Origin: Clostridia bacterium
Lineage (GTDB): Bacteria; Bacillota; Clostridia; Oscillospirales; Acutalibacteraceae
Length of the DNA stretch: 64,000 nt
Reading direction: 5' to 3'
Assembly: GCA_017435385.1 (NCBI GenBank)
Contig: JAFSFB010000016.1
Location: 1-64,000, forward strand
This document shows positions 50,562 through 59,598 of this stretch, piece by piece. The stretch's first letter is position 1. Each line of letters begins with the position of its first letter. The translations under genes and the position numbers were made by a program. The notes beneath the pieces are model-generated. The model was given only the letters and a program-made list of their open reading frames with translations. It was not told the origin of the DNA and ran no database searches.

Positions 50562-51956
50562 TTAATTCTCTTCCGTTGTTTCCTCTTCTTCCTCAACGGG
50601 CTTATATTTCATAAGCTCAGGTATATCCTGATATTTTTTCTCCGTAAACTCGGCTTTGTCGAGGTCATCGAGCTCAATGAATCCGACAGCATCCTCTGCC
50701 TCCTCGGCAATCATTTTCCTGCCTGCGGAAAGCTTGTTTTCAAGATTGTTGATGCTTCCGATACGAAGAACGATTCTCTCATCGCATATCAGATAAATGT
50801 TGTTGTCGCTGTCAAATCCGACAAGGTCAACGCCGTCGATTCCGCTTTCCGCAACCGTTTCGCTGAGCTTTCTGATAACATCGAAAGCGAGATCGGTCTG
50901 AGCCTTGTCACCGTAGCTGAGAACTTCGCCCGTCTTTGCGGTTTCGGGATAATATCCGCCGATGGGAACGATTCCCTCGGGTGCAGTCTGAGAGAAATCG
51001 AGAACAACAAAAGCGGGATTGGTTATCGCATATGAACCGTTTTTGCACCCGATTGCATAAGCCTGCTCAACAGAATCCCTGTCGTTGACCGTGATATATC
51101 TCTTATACTCCGTAAGCTCGGGAATATCCTTTATGTCTGACGGGTTAAAATAAGCCTTCTTGGGAACGGTCAGATTGATTATGCCCGTTTTTTCGGCATC
51201 GATCGAATCCTCCTGCGAAATAACCTTCTGACCGAGAACTATCTTTTTATCAATATCGCTGCTGTCACCAAGACGGAGAATTATCCTCTCCTGATAGATA
51301 AGATAAATATTGCTCCTCGATCGGACACTGACAAGATTGATATCCTTCAGACCGCTCTCGGCAACCGCCGCAGAAATGTTCCGGATAAGATTGAGCGTTG
51401 CATCGCTCTGTTCGTCATCCTTGACAAAGCTCAGGGGCATACCGATCTCCGCCTTTTCCGGAGCCGCTCCGATAACGGGAACAACTCCGTCAGGAAGAAT
51501 GCCCGTTATTTCAAGGACCTTGAAGTCACGGTTGACGATCGCATATATCCCCTCGGATTTTTCAACGGCATAAGCCTTATCCGTCGACTCGAGGGTGATA
51601 ACCACCGTATTCGGCAGTCTTCTTGCAAACTGAACATTATTTGTATAAGGCAGAGTCTTTTCGATCCTGACCTTTGCTTCATCAAGGTCAGCAAAAAATA
51701 TGCTCTTGCCGTATGAAATTCCGCTCGCCTCAATGATCTCCTCTTCCGAATAAAGGGTTTCGCCCTCAATCGCAAAGTCGGTTATTCTGAAAATACCGAA
51801 AAGAAGAACGGGGCTGAGCACAACGCACGCAATAAGGACAAACGCCGTTATTACGATCGCTTTTCTGAACCTTCTTTTTCTCTTTAATTTTCTGACTCTT
51901 TCCTGACGCTCTTCGGGAGTCAGTCTGTCTTCATGATAAAATTCCTGATTTTCCAT
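50562..51956 (-). CDS. ftsQ: FtsQ/DivIB-like division protein with duplicated C-terminal domain
   Basis: A 464-residue bitopic protein: basic cytosolic N-terminus (~1-32), one membrane helix (~33-55), and a POTRA domain (~57-125, DFAIEGETLYSEEEIIEASG). Two related ~155-residue beta-domain copies follow, at about 128-285 and 299-452. They share AYA...YAI, AVAESGLKDINLV vs TVAESGIDGVDLV, NIYLIYQERIILRLG vs NIYLICDERIVLRIG, and IPELTEYK vs IPELMKYK. A typical DivIB has one such domain and ~250-280 residues. An acidic tail ends the protein. It is the last gene of the dcw cluster, 0 nt from murA. Confidence 0.9.
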   Translation of the reverse strand: MENQEFYHEDRLTPEERQERVRKLKRKRRFRKAIVITAFVLIACVVLSPVLLFGIFRITDFAIEGETLYSEEEIIEASGISYGKSIFFADLDEAKVRIEKTLPYTNNVQFARRLPNTVVITLESTDKAYAVEKSEGIYAIVNRDFKVLEITGILPDGVVPVIGAAPEKAEIGMPLSFVKDDEQSDATLNLIRNISAAVAESGLKDINLVSVRSRSNIYLIYQERIILRLGDSSDIDKKIVLGQKVISQEDSIDAEKTGIINLTVPKKAYFNPSDIKDIPELTEYKRYITVNDRDSVEQAYAIGCKNGSYAITNPAFVVLDFSQTAPEGIVPIGGYYPETAKTGEVLSYGDKAQTDLAFDVIRKLSETVAESGIDGVDLVGFDSDNNIYLICDERIVLRIGSINNLENKLSAGRKMIAEEAEDAVGFIELDDLDKAEFTEKKYQDIPELMKYKPVEEEEETTEEN

Positions 51957-53228
51957 TTATTCTCCTGCCCGCTGCGCCCTTTTGATATCCGCTCCGAGAT
52001 ACGCAAACACATTCTCGAAATTTTCGCAGCCTCTGTCTATATGAAATATGTTTTCAACAACCGTTTTTCCCTGTGCTCCCAAAGCGGCAACCGCAAGAGC
52101 ACTTCCGCCCCGCAGATCGCAGGCTGAAACCTTTGCGCCGTGAAGAGCTTTCACGCCCTCGACAACGGCAACGCAGCAGTCCTCAACCCTGATATCTGCG
52201 CCCATTTTTATAAGCTCAGGCACATGCCTGAATCTGTTTTCAAATATTTTCTCGCTGATAACGCTCGTTCCGTCAGCCGTTGCGGCAACCGCCATAAAAA
52301 GAGCCTGCGAATCCGTCGGAAAGCCCGGATACGGCATTGTTCTGAGATATCTGACTCTTTTCGGTCTTCCGCACGCTTCGACCGTTATCTCATCCGAACC
52401 GAAAGAAAATCTGCAGCCAGCCGTTTCAAAAACGGGGATAACGGGAGCAAGATGCTCTTTTTCGGCTTTTCTGATGCATATTTTTCCGCCCGCACACGCA
52501 GCCCCCGCCATAAGGGTCGAAGCAACGATTCTGTCGGGAATGACCGTATGCTCGGCTGAATGAAATCTGCCGTTTCCCGAGATCCTCATTACGCTCTGAC
52601 CCGCACCGCTGATCTTCATTCCGCTTTTGATAAGGAATTCGGCAAGGTCAACGATCTCGGGCTCTCTTGCCGCATTCGTGATCACCGTTTCACCTTTCGC
52701 CCCCATCGAAGCGAGCATGATGTTTTCGGTTGCTCCGACGCTCGGAAAGCTCAGCGTTATGTGTCTGCCCGAAAGACCGTTCGGACAATTGCAGTTCAGG
52801 AATCCGCCCGTTTCGGAAATGTCCGTGCCCATTTGTCTGAGTGCCGACAGATGGAGATCGATCGGTCTGAGTCCGATTTCACATCCGCCCGGTGCCGTTA
52901 CCGAAGCCTTTCCGAATCTCGCAAGCAGCGCCCCGAGAAAAATTATCGACGAACGCATTTCACGCATAAGGCTGTCGGGAATCTCCGAGCCGTATGCGCA
53001 TGACGAATCGATAATAACAGTATGCCCTTGTCTTTCCGTCTTACAGCCGATATGACGAAGAATTTTCATCGCCGCATCAACATCGGAAAGTCCGGGACAG
53101 TTATGTAAAACGCTGACCGTGCCCGTTGCAGCGGCAGCGGCAAGAATCGGCAGAACGCTGTTTTTCGAGCCTTGAAGCTCAACGCTTCCGTCGAGCCGTT
53201 TTCCGCCGTTGATAATCAATCTTTCCAT
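51957..53228 (-). CDS. murA: UDP-N-acetylglucosamine 1-carboxyvinyltransferase
   Basis: The 423-residue enzyme makes the first committed peptidoglycan precursor by adding enolpyruvate to UDP-GlcNAc. K22-N23 (LQGSKNSVLP), the catalytic loop Cys C116 (APGGCEIGLRP) and Asp in PYPGFPTDSQA are present, so it should be active and fosfomycin-sensitive by the usual Cys criterion. It lies between murG and ftsQ in the dcw cluster, a place where many Firmicutes carry murA/murZ or murB. Confidence 0.95.
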   Translation of the reverse strand: MERLIINGGKRLDGSVELQGSKNSVLPILAAAAATGTVSVLHNCPGLSDVDAAMKILRHIGCKTERQGHTVIIDSSCAYGSEIPDSLMREMRSSIIFLGALLARFGKASVTAPGGCEIGLRPIDLHLSALRQMGTDISETGGFLNCNCPNGLSGRHITLSFPSVGATENIMLASMGAKGETVITNAAREPEIVDLAEFLIKSGMKISGAGQSVMRISGNGRFHSAEHTVIPDRIVASTLMAGAACAGGKICIRKAEKEHLAPVIPVFETAGCRFSFGSDEITVEACGRPKRVRYLRTMPYPGFPTDSQALFMAVAATADGTSVISEKIFENRFRHVPELIKMGADIRVEDCCVAVVEGVKALHGAKVSACDLRGGSALAVAALGAQGKTVVENIFHIDRGCENFENVFAYLGADIKRAQRAGE

Positions 53229-53313
53229 AATTCACGCTCCCGAAAATATAAAACCGAGCAGATACCAACTCTGTCTTATAATATTCGGAAGAACACTTTT
53301 TCGTGAATAACTG

Positions 53314-54441
53314 TTATTTTATGATTTCGCAAAGAGTTTCATAGATACGCTCCGTTGCATCGACAAGAGCCATAGCCCTTGCGTTTCTTCCCGTCTGAGC
53401 AAGCTTTTCCCTGTCAGAAAGAAGAGCATTGACCCTCTGAGTCAGCGATTCGGGGGTAAGATCTTTTTCCTCGAGGATTTCCGCCGCACCGTTATTGACG
53501 AGAGCCATCGCATTATGATACTGATGGTTTTCCGTTACATAGGGAGAAGGAATGAGTATCGAAGGCTTTCCGAGTGCCTGAAGCTCGCTGAGAGTGCTTG
53601 CGCCCGAGCGGCAGATAACGAGGTCAGCCGCAGGAAGGCATTTCGGAATGTCGATATATTCGGTAACTCTGACATACGGATTTGCATTCAGCTCAACGCC
53701 TTCGGCTTCAAGCTTTTCTGTGAACCACGAGCCGTTCTTGCCCGTCGCATGAAGGAATACGCAATCGTTATCCTTATATTTGTTAAGTATCAGACCGAGA
53801 ACGGCATCATTGACGGGTTTTGCGCCGAGAGAGCCGCCCATCGAAAGAACAAGAGGCTTTTCGTCGGGAATGCCGAGCTCAGCTCTGGCAAAATCTCTGT
53901 CCCCCTTGAGCATGTCGCCTCTGACAGGCAGACCCGTAACAACGCAGGGATTCTTCGGCTTCATATACTGCTCAGCCTTATCGACCGCCAGCATAACTCT
54001 GTCAACCTTGCCTGCGAGAGCCTTGTTTGTAACTCCGGGAAAAGCATTCTGCTCATGAACGGCAGTAGGTATTCCCATCTTTGCCGCCATTCTGAGAACG
54101 GGACCGCTGACATATCCGCCGAAGCCGACAACGAGGTCGGGCTTGAAATCTTTTATAATCTTCTTCGCCTGGGAGGAGGACTTGAGAAGCTTTGAAACCG
54201 TTCCGAGATTGTGCTTTATCGCCTCGGGAGAAAAGCTTCTCCAGAAGCCGCTGATCTCAATTGTTCTCAGCTCATAGCCCGCTTCGGGAACGAGCTTTGC
54301 TTCCATCTTGTCCGCAGTTCCGACGAAAACGATTTCCGCCGTCGGATGCTTTTCCTTTATATATCCCGCAGTACCGAGGGCAGGATTTATATGTCCGCCC
54401 GTTCCGCCTGCGGCAATAAGAATTTTTTTGTTATCCATCAT
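53314..54441 (-). CDS. murG: UDP-GlcNAc:lipid I N-acetylglucosaminyltransferase
   Basis: This 375-residue GT28 enzyme converts lipid I to lipid II at the inner face of the membrane. It shows the G-loop GGTGGHINPAL (~13-23), a second glycine loop MGGSLGAKPVND, and the donor site ICRSGASTLSELQALGKP. Its first ATG overlaps the ftsW stop codon (ATGA). The following 85-nt gap before murA is among the longer breaks in the cluster and shows no clear promoter or terminator. Confidence 0.96.
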   Translation of the reverse strand: MMDNKKILIAAGGTGGHINPALGTAGYIKEKHPTAEIVFVGTADKMEAKLVPEAGYELRTIEISGFWRSFSPEAIKHNLGTVSKLLKSSSQAKKIIKDFKPDLVVGFGGYVSGPVLRMAAKMGIPTAVHEQNAFPGVTNKALAGKVDRVMLAVDKAEQYMKPKNPCVVTGLPVRGDMLKGDRDFARAELGIPDEKPLVLSMGGSLGAKPVNDAVLGLILNKYKDNDCVFLHATGKNGSWFTEKLEAEGVELNANPYVRVTEYIDIPKCLPAADLVICRSGASTLSELQALGKPSILIPSPYVTENHQYHNAMALVNNGAAEILEEKDLTPESLTQRVNALLSDREKLAQTGRNARAMALVDATERIYETLCEIIK

Positions 54442-55685
54442 TTTCCCGTCTTCCTTTCTCCGTTTCTCGAAACGGAAAGAATCATGCCCATTTCAACAAG
54501 CAGCATAACAAGAGATGTTCCTCCGTAGCTGAAAAACGGAAGGCTGATTCCCGTGTTGGGTACCGTCGAGGTTACAACCGCAATATTCAGAGCCGCCTGA
54601 AGACCGACCTGAAAGCTGATTCCCATCGCAAGCAGCGCACCGAATTTCGTTTTCGCTCTCAGTCCGATGATAAAGCCTCTTGCAACAAGAAGAATAAACA
54701 GAACAATGATTATCAGCGCTCCGATAAAACCGAGCTCTTCGCAGACAACCGCAAAAACAAAGTCATTCTGCGGTTCGGGAAGGAACATATGCTTCTGCTT
54801 TGAATTTCCGAAGCCCAGACCGAAAAGTCCGCCCGAGCCGATTGCATAAAGCGACTGCAGACTCTGCCAGCCGGAGCCTCTCGCCTCCTGCGTTGTCAGT
54901 TCTTCTCCGAAAAGAAGCTTGAGCCATATTCGGATTCTTTCAAAGGCATAGCCTTCAAGAATCTTATCAGCCGCAAACATAAATATGACCGCTGCGATCG
55001 CAACAACAACGCCTGCAACGGCAAACCATTGCCATTTGATACCGCCGAAGAAGAGCATCGCAACGCCGATGCCGAAGATCAGAAGCGTTCCCGAAACATG
55101 GTTTTCCATATAAACAAGACCGCAGATAAAAATTATAATTGCGGCATAGGGAAAGATCATCCATGCCTTCTGCTCAACAAGCTTATGATATTTTTCCATG
55201 CTGAACGAGAGATACATTATCAGCGCAAGCTTTGCAATTTCAGACGGCTGGAAGGTTATCGTCGTTCCCGGAATCTGAATCCAGCGCTTGAACTCCTCTT
55301 TTCCCAAAACCTCATAAGGGTTGATTAGAACATAAACGAGAAGCAGGACCGCAACGAGCATGATGAAGCCCGAAGCATCTCTGAAAATATCGGTTTTCAC
55401 AAACGAAACCGCTATCATCAGCACAACGCCGATAACTGCAAAAATAAGCTGTCTTTTTATATAATAGTACGGATCGTACGATGCCGTCTTATCATACCAG
55501 GCATAGATATAGCTTGCAGAGAACATCATAACAAGACCTATCGAGAGAATCGCTATGACAAGAGCGAGAAACGTTATATCGAACGGAGAAGTTGAAAAGC
55601 AGTCCCTGAGTCTTTTTCTGCGTGCGAATATATCTCTTAACGTATAGAATACGGCAAAATGCTGTTTCAATATAATTTTAAACAA
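54438..55685 (-). CDS. ftsW: SEDS peptidoglycan polymerase FtsW
   Basis: A 415-residue membrane protein with about ten helices. Conserved segments are FMFAADKILEGYAFERI, GFGNSKQKHMFLPEPQNDF and SLPFFSYGGTSL. FtsW polymerises lipid II at the division site together with a class b PBP. The start is uncertain: the annotated TTG at 55685 has GAGG close upstream, and the first ~35 residues are a basic cytosolic tail. It overlaps murG by 4 nt. murD is not next to it, as it often is. Confidence 0.95.
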   Translation of the reverse strand: MFKIILKQHFAVFYTLRDIFARRKRLRDCFSTSPFDITFLALVIAILSIGLVMMFSASYIYAWYDKTASYDPYYYIKRQLIFAVIGVVLMIAVSFVKTDIFRDASGFIMLVAVLLLVYVLINPYEVLGKEEFKRWIQIPGTTITFQPSEIAKLALIMYLSFSMEKYHKLVEQKAWMIFPYAAIIIFICGLVYMENHVSGTLLIFGIGVAMLFFGGIKWQWFAVAGVVVAIAAVIFMFAADKILEGYAFERIRIWLKLLFGEELTTQEARGSGWQSLQSLYAIGSGGLFGLGFGNSKQKHMFLPEPQNDFVFAVVCEELGFIGALIIIVLFILLVARGFIIGLRAKTKFGALLAMGISFQVGLQAALNIAVVTSTVPNTGISLPFFSYGGTSLVMLLVEMGMILSVSRNGERKTGK

Positions 55686-55730
55686 TATCCTCTGTTCTCC
55701 TCTCTTTAATAATATACATTAAATATAACC

Positions 55731-56765
55731 TTATATATATCCTCCGAAATACATCAGCGCAACCGCCGCCGCACCGCCGAGAATATTTATAATTCCGAAG
55801 ACCGAAACGATTTTCTTTTCGCTCCAGCCGCACATTTCAAGATGATGATGGATCGGTGCCATTTTAAAGATCCTTTTGCCGCCGCTGACTCTGTAATAAA
55901 CAATCTGCAGAACATCGGAGGCACCTTCAATAACGAAAACGATTCCCGCAGGAAGAAGAATGAGCGGACAGTTTACCGAATAGGCAAGGGCAACAAGCAT
56001 TCCTCCGAGGAACATCGAGCCCGTGTCACCCATAAACACCTTTGCAGGATTCCTGTTCCACAAAAAGAATCCGACACACGCTCCTGCAAGAGCACTCGCC
56101 GCCATCGAAAAGCCGAAAAGACCCTTCATCGCCGCAACCGCTCCGATTGCCGCTGAGGTCGTTACGGTCATGCCCGAGCAAAGTCCGTCGATCCCGTCGG
56201 TAAAATTCACGGCGTTTACCGTCGCATAAATAATAACAATACCGAATATCCAATAGAACAAACCCATATGAACCATTCCTGCAAACGGAATGAACATATA
56301 AGGCGAACCGCCCATCCCCATGCTCATGCTTGTCATATAGCCGAGAGCTATCAGAAGCTGAGCAACGGTTTTTTGTCGGATAGTAAGCCCGAGATTTCTG
56401 TGCATGACGACCTTGATATAATCATCGGTAAAACCGACGAGTCCGAAGCACAGAGCCATGATAAGTCCGCTCCAGAGCTTTGTATACTGCTCGGAAGCAA
56501 TCATGCTTCCCGACGCAACGATGTCACCGCCCATTATTTTGTCCGTGACAACGGTAACGATAAGCGCCGCAGAGGTTCCGAAAATGAACATGAGTCCGCC
56601 CATCGTCGGAGTTCCCTGCTTGGATTTATGCCATTTCGGGCCGATATCAAGAATAGTCTGACCGAATTTAAGCTTTCTGAGCCAGGGAATCATGGCAAAG
56701 CCGCTGACTCCCGTAACGAGAAGCCCGATAATACCTGCCATTAAAATGGCGGCAGATGCTTTCAT
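55731..56765 (-). CDS. mraY: Phospho-MurNAc-pentapeptide transferase
   Basis: About 344 residues and ten membrane helices. MraY makes lipid I on undecaprenyl phosphate. It has the family motifs KQGTPTMGG, GFTDDYIKVVMHRN, VNFTDGIDGL and the C-terminal PIHHHLEMCGWSE. I use the ATG at 56765; the in-frame TTG 12 nt upstream sits on the AAGGG ribosome site. It lies between murF (33 nt) and ftsW (45 nt). Confidence 0.96.
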   Translation of the reverse strand: MKASAAILMAGIIGLLVTGVSGFAMIPWLRKLKFGQTILDIGPKWHKSKQGTPTMGGLMFIFGTSAALIVTVVTDKIMGGDIVASGSMIASEQYTKLWSGLIMALCFGLVGFTDDYIKVVMHRNLGLTIRQKTVAQLLIALGYMTSMSMGMGGSPYMFIPFAGMVHMGLFYWIFGIVIIYATVNAVNFTDGIDGLCSGMTVTTSAAIGAVAAMKGLFGFSMAASALAGACVGFFLWNRNPAKVFMGDTGSMFLGGMLVALAYSVNCPLILLPAGIVFVIEGASDVLQIVYYRVSGGKRIFKMAPIHHHLEMCGWSEKKIVSVFGIINILGGAAAVALMYFGGYI

Positions 56766-56798
56766 CTGATAAATCAATCCCTTCAGATATTTGCCGAA

Positions 56799-58151
56799 TT
56801 ATTCAAGAAATGAATATACCGAATAAATAACATCCTCGAGCTTCATGCCTCTGCTTGCCTTGAAGAGAACCGCATCCCCTTCCGAAAGCATCGAGCAAAG
56901 CTCCTTTGAAAGCTCCTGCTTATCCGAAAAGCTCTTCACCGTTTCAACCGAACCCTCTGCCGCCCTTGCAGTTTCAAGAGAGTGCGTGCCGTAGGTAAAA
57001 AGAACATCGATCTTGTTTTCCGCCGCTTTGATGCCGACCGATGCATGAGCCTGAGCGCTGTAAGAGCCGAGCTCAAGCATGTCGCCGATGACGGCGATTT
57101 TTCTTTTTGCATTCATTCCGCCGAGAACAGCAAGAGCTGCCGCCTGAGAATCGGGGCTTGCGTTATAGCAATCCTCAATGAATGTCATGCCGCTCTTCTT
57201 AACGATCCGCTGGCGCATGCCCGCAGGAACATATCCCTTGAGTGCTTCAAAAGCATCCTGAGCAGATATTCCGAAAAAGCTTCCTGCAGCAGCCGCCGCA
57301 AGAGCGTTATAAACATTGTGTCTGCCGGGATAAGGAAGGCTGACGGAAGCTTTTCCGTTCGGGAAAGCCGCATCGAAAGAGATCTCCGATTCCCCGATGC
57401 AGATATTTTCAGCCGAAAAAGAGCTGTCGGAATTATCGATTCCGTAATATGTCACGGGATGACCGTCAACATTTGCCGAAGAAAGCATATCGTCATCGCC
57501 GTTGAGAATAACGGGAGCATCCGCCTTCATTCCCTGAAGAATTTCAAGCTTCGCCTTGAGAATGCCATCTCTTGAACCGAGCTTTTCGATATGCGAAACG
57601 CCGATATTGCTTATCACGGCAACATCGGGTCTGACCGCCGCCGTCATTCTCGCAATCTCCTCAAAACCGCTCATGCCCATTTCGATAACTGCCGCTTCGT
57701 GGGCTTCGTCGAGTCTGAAAAGAGTCATCGGAACACCGATTTCATTATTGAGGTTACCCTCGTTTTTCAAGGTGTTATATTTCACGCTCATGACGGCGTG
57801 AACCATTTCTTTCGTTGTTGTCTTGCCGACGCTTCCCGTGATTCCGATTACGGGAATATTAAAAAGACTTCTGTAATATCCTGCAAGATCGAGAAGAGCC
57901 TGCCTTGTGCTTCTGACAAGAATCTGATTTTCGCCGAGACCGCAGTCCTTTTCGCAGATAACCGCCTTTGCACCGAGCTCAACTGCCTTTGCGGCAAAAT
58001 CATGACCGTCAAAGTTTTCGCCCTTTATGGCTATGAACAGACAGCCCTGCTCGATTTTTCTCGTATCCGTACACACGCATGTGAAGCCGCCGTCAAGCTT
58101 TGTTTCGCTTCCGACCGCTTCAGCCGCCTGCCTGAATGTCAACCGTTTCAT
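56799..58151 (-). CDS. murF: UDP-MurNAc-tripeptide--D-Ala-D-Ala ligase
   Basis: The 450-residue Mur ligase adds D-Ala-D-Ala to complete the pentapeptide. The ATP loop GITGSVGKTTTKEM (~103-116), the NEIGVPMTLF segment and the C-terminal NASPDSQAAAL, IGDMLELG and FKASRGMKLE motifs are all present. It overlaps the murE stop codon by one base. Confidence 0.95.
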   Translation of the reverse strand: MKRLTFRQAAEAVGSETKLDGGFTCVCTDTRKIEQGCLFIAIKGENFDGHDFAAKAVELGAKAVICEKDCGLGENQILVRSTRQALLDLAGYYRSLFNIPVIGITGSVGKTTTKEMVHAVMSVKYNTLKNEGNLNNEIGVPMTLFRLDEAHEAAVIEMGMSGFEEIARMTAAVRPDVAVISNIGVSHIEKLGSRDGILKAKLEILQGMKADAPVILNGDDDMLSSANVDGHPVTYYGIDNSDSSFSAENICIGESEISFDAAFPNGKASVSLPYPGRHNVYNALAAAAAGSFFGISAQDAFEALKGYVPAGMRQRIVKKSGMTFIEDCYNASPDSQAAALAVLGGMNAKRKIAVIGDMLELGSYSAQAHASVGIKAAENKIDVLFTYGTHSLETARAAEGSVETVKSFSDKQELSKELCSMLSEGDAVLFKASRGMKLEDVIYSVYSFLE

Positions 58152-59587
58152 CAGTTACCCTCCGCAAGAATTTCGGCAACAACTTCTCTTTCGTCAAAGT
58201 GGATCTTTCCGTCTGCGAGAATCTGATAAGTTTCCTGACCCTTGCCCGCAAGAACGACGATGTCGCCTTCATGAGCCATTGAAAGTGCCTTTGCAATAGC
58301 CTTTCTGCGGTCGGGCTCAACAACGATCTTCGAGATGTGCTTTTTGACTCCCTCGAGAATATCGTCAATGATGGCATCGGGATCTTCGCTTCTGGGATTA
58401 TCCGAGGTCACAACAGCAACATCGGAAAGCTGAGCCGCAATATCGCCCATGATCGGCCTCTTCGTTCTGTCCCTGTCGCCGCCGCAGCCGAAAACAGTTA
58501 TAACCTTGCCCTCGGTGATTTCCCTGACACAGCCGAGAACATTTTCGAGTCCGTCGGGAGTGTGAGCATAATCGATAAGAACCGTATAGGGTGTTTCGGT
58601 CGGAACGACCTCCATTCTGCCGGGTACGCCGACGCATTTCTCAAGTCCGTCAAGAACGCCCTTGAAATCCATGCCCATTTCAACGAGGCATACCGCCGCA
58701 CCCATCGAATTATAGACCGAGAATTTTCCGGGAACGGTGAATCTTATTCTTCCGATATTTGAATTGCTGACAAGCTCATACTTGACACCCGAGGAAGAAA
58801 TGCGGATATTCTTTGCCGAATAGTCGCAGTCATTGTTATTGACAGAGAAGGTAACCTTTCTGCCGTCTGTTCCGTCAAGCATATATTCCGCCGCTTCGTC
58901 GTCGATATTGACGATTGAAAGCGATGCATTTTCAAACAGCATATGCTTTGCTGCCATATAGTTCTCAAATGAGCCGTGATAATCGAGATGATCCTGAGTG
59001 AGATTTGTGAAGATCGCCGCCTCAAAATGAACGCCCTCAACTCTTCTCTGGTCAAGTGCCTGAGAGGAAACCTCCATCGTGCAGAATTCGCATCCGCTGT
59101 CAACCATTTCCCTGAAAAGCGAGAAGAGGTCATAGCAGTCGGGAGTTGTAAGCACAGCGGGGTATTCCTTGTCGCCGACAATATTTTTGACCGTGCCGAT
59201 AAGTCCCGTTTTATATCCCATTGAATCGAGAACGGATTTGATGATGAAGCACGAGGTCGTTTTTCCGTTCGTGCCCGTAACGCCGATGATTCTCAGCTTT
59301 CTCTCGGGATGACCGAAAAATGCGGCGCAAAGCCTTGCATATGCGGCTCTTGTGTTATCAACAAGGATCTGCTCTCTGAGCCCAATATCCTTCTGAACAA
59401 CAACGGCTGCCGCTCCGTTTTCAAGAGCTTCCTTTGCCTTTGTATGTCCGTCAAAATGCTTACCCTCGATGCACACAAAAATGCATCCGTTCTCAACCTT
59501 TTTCGAGTTATCGGTTATAAAGCTTATCTCTCTGTCCGCCGCCATGCAGGCAACGCCCAGATCCTGAACCAAATCGGAAAGCTTCAT
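58151..59587 (-). CDS. murE: UDP-MurNAc-Ala-Glu--meso-diaminopimelate ligase
   Basis: The 478-residue Mur ligase adds the third residue of the stem peptide. It has the ATP loop GVTGTNGKTT (~108), the catalytic-Lys region and the C-terminal DNPRSEDP motif. DNPR marks specificity for meso-diaminopimelate, not lysine, so the cell wall should be of the DAP type. AGGAGG lies 7 nt before the ATG at 59587; an ATG 6 nt earlier is too close to it. Confidence 0.96.
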   Translation of the reverse strand: MKLSDLVQDLGVACMAADREISFITDNSKKVENGCIFVCIEGKHFDGHTKAKEALENGAAAVVVQKDIGLREQILVDNTRAAYARLCAAFFGHPERKLRIIGVTGTNGKTTSCFIIKSVLDSMGYKTGLIGTVKNIVGDKEYPAVLTTPDCYDLFSLFREMVDSGCEFCTMEVSSQALDQRRVEGVHFEAAIFTNLTQDHLDYHGSFENYMAAKHMLFENASLSIVNIDDEAAEYMLDGTDGRKVTFSVNNNDCDYSAKNIRISSSGVKYELVSNSNIGRIRFTVPGKFSVYNSMGAAVCLVEMGMDFKGVLDGLEKCVGVPGRMEVVPTETPYTVLIDYAHTPDGLENVLGCVREITEGKVITVFGCGGDRDRTKRPIMGDIAAQLSDVAVVTSDNPRSEDPDAIIDDILEGVKKHISKIVVEPDRRKAIAKALSMAHEGDIVVLAGKGQETYQILADGKIHFDEREVVAEILAEGN

Positions 59588-59598
59588 TTTCATTCCTC

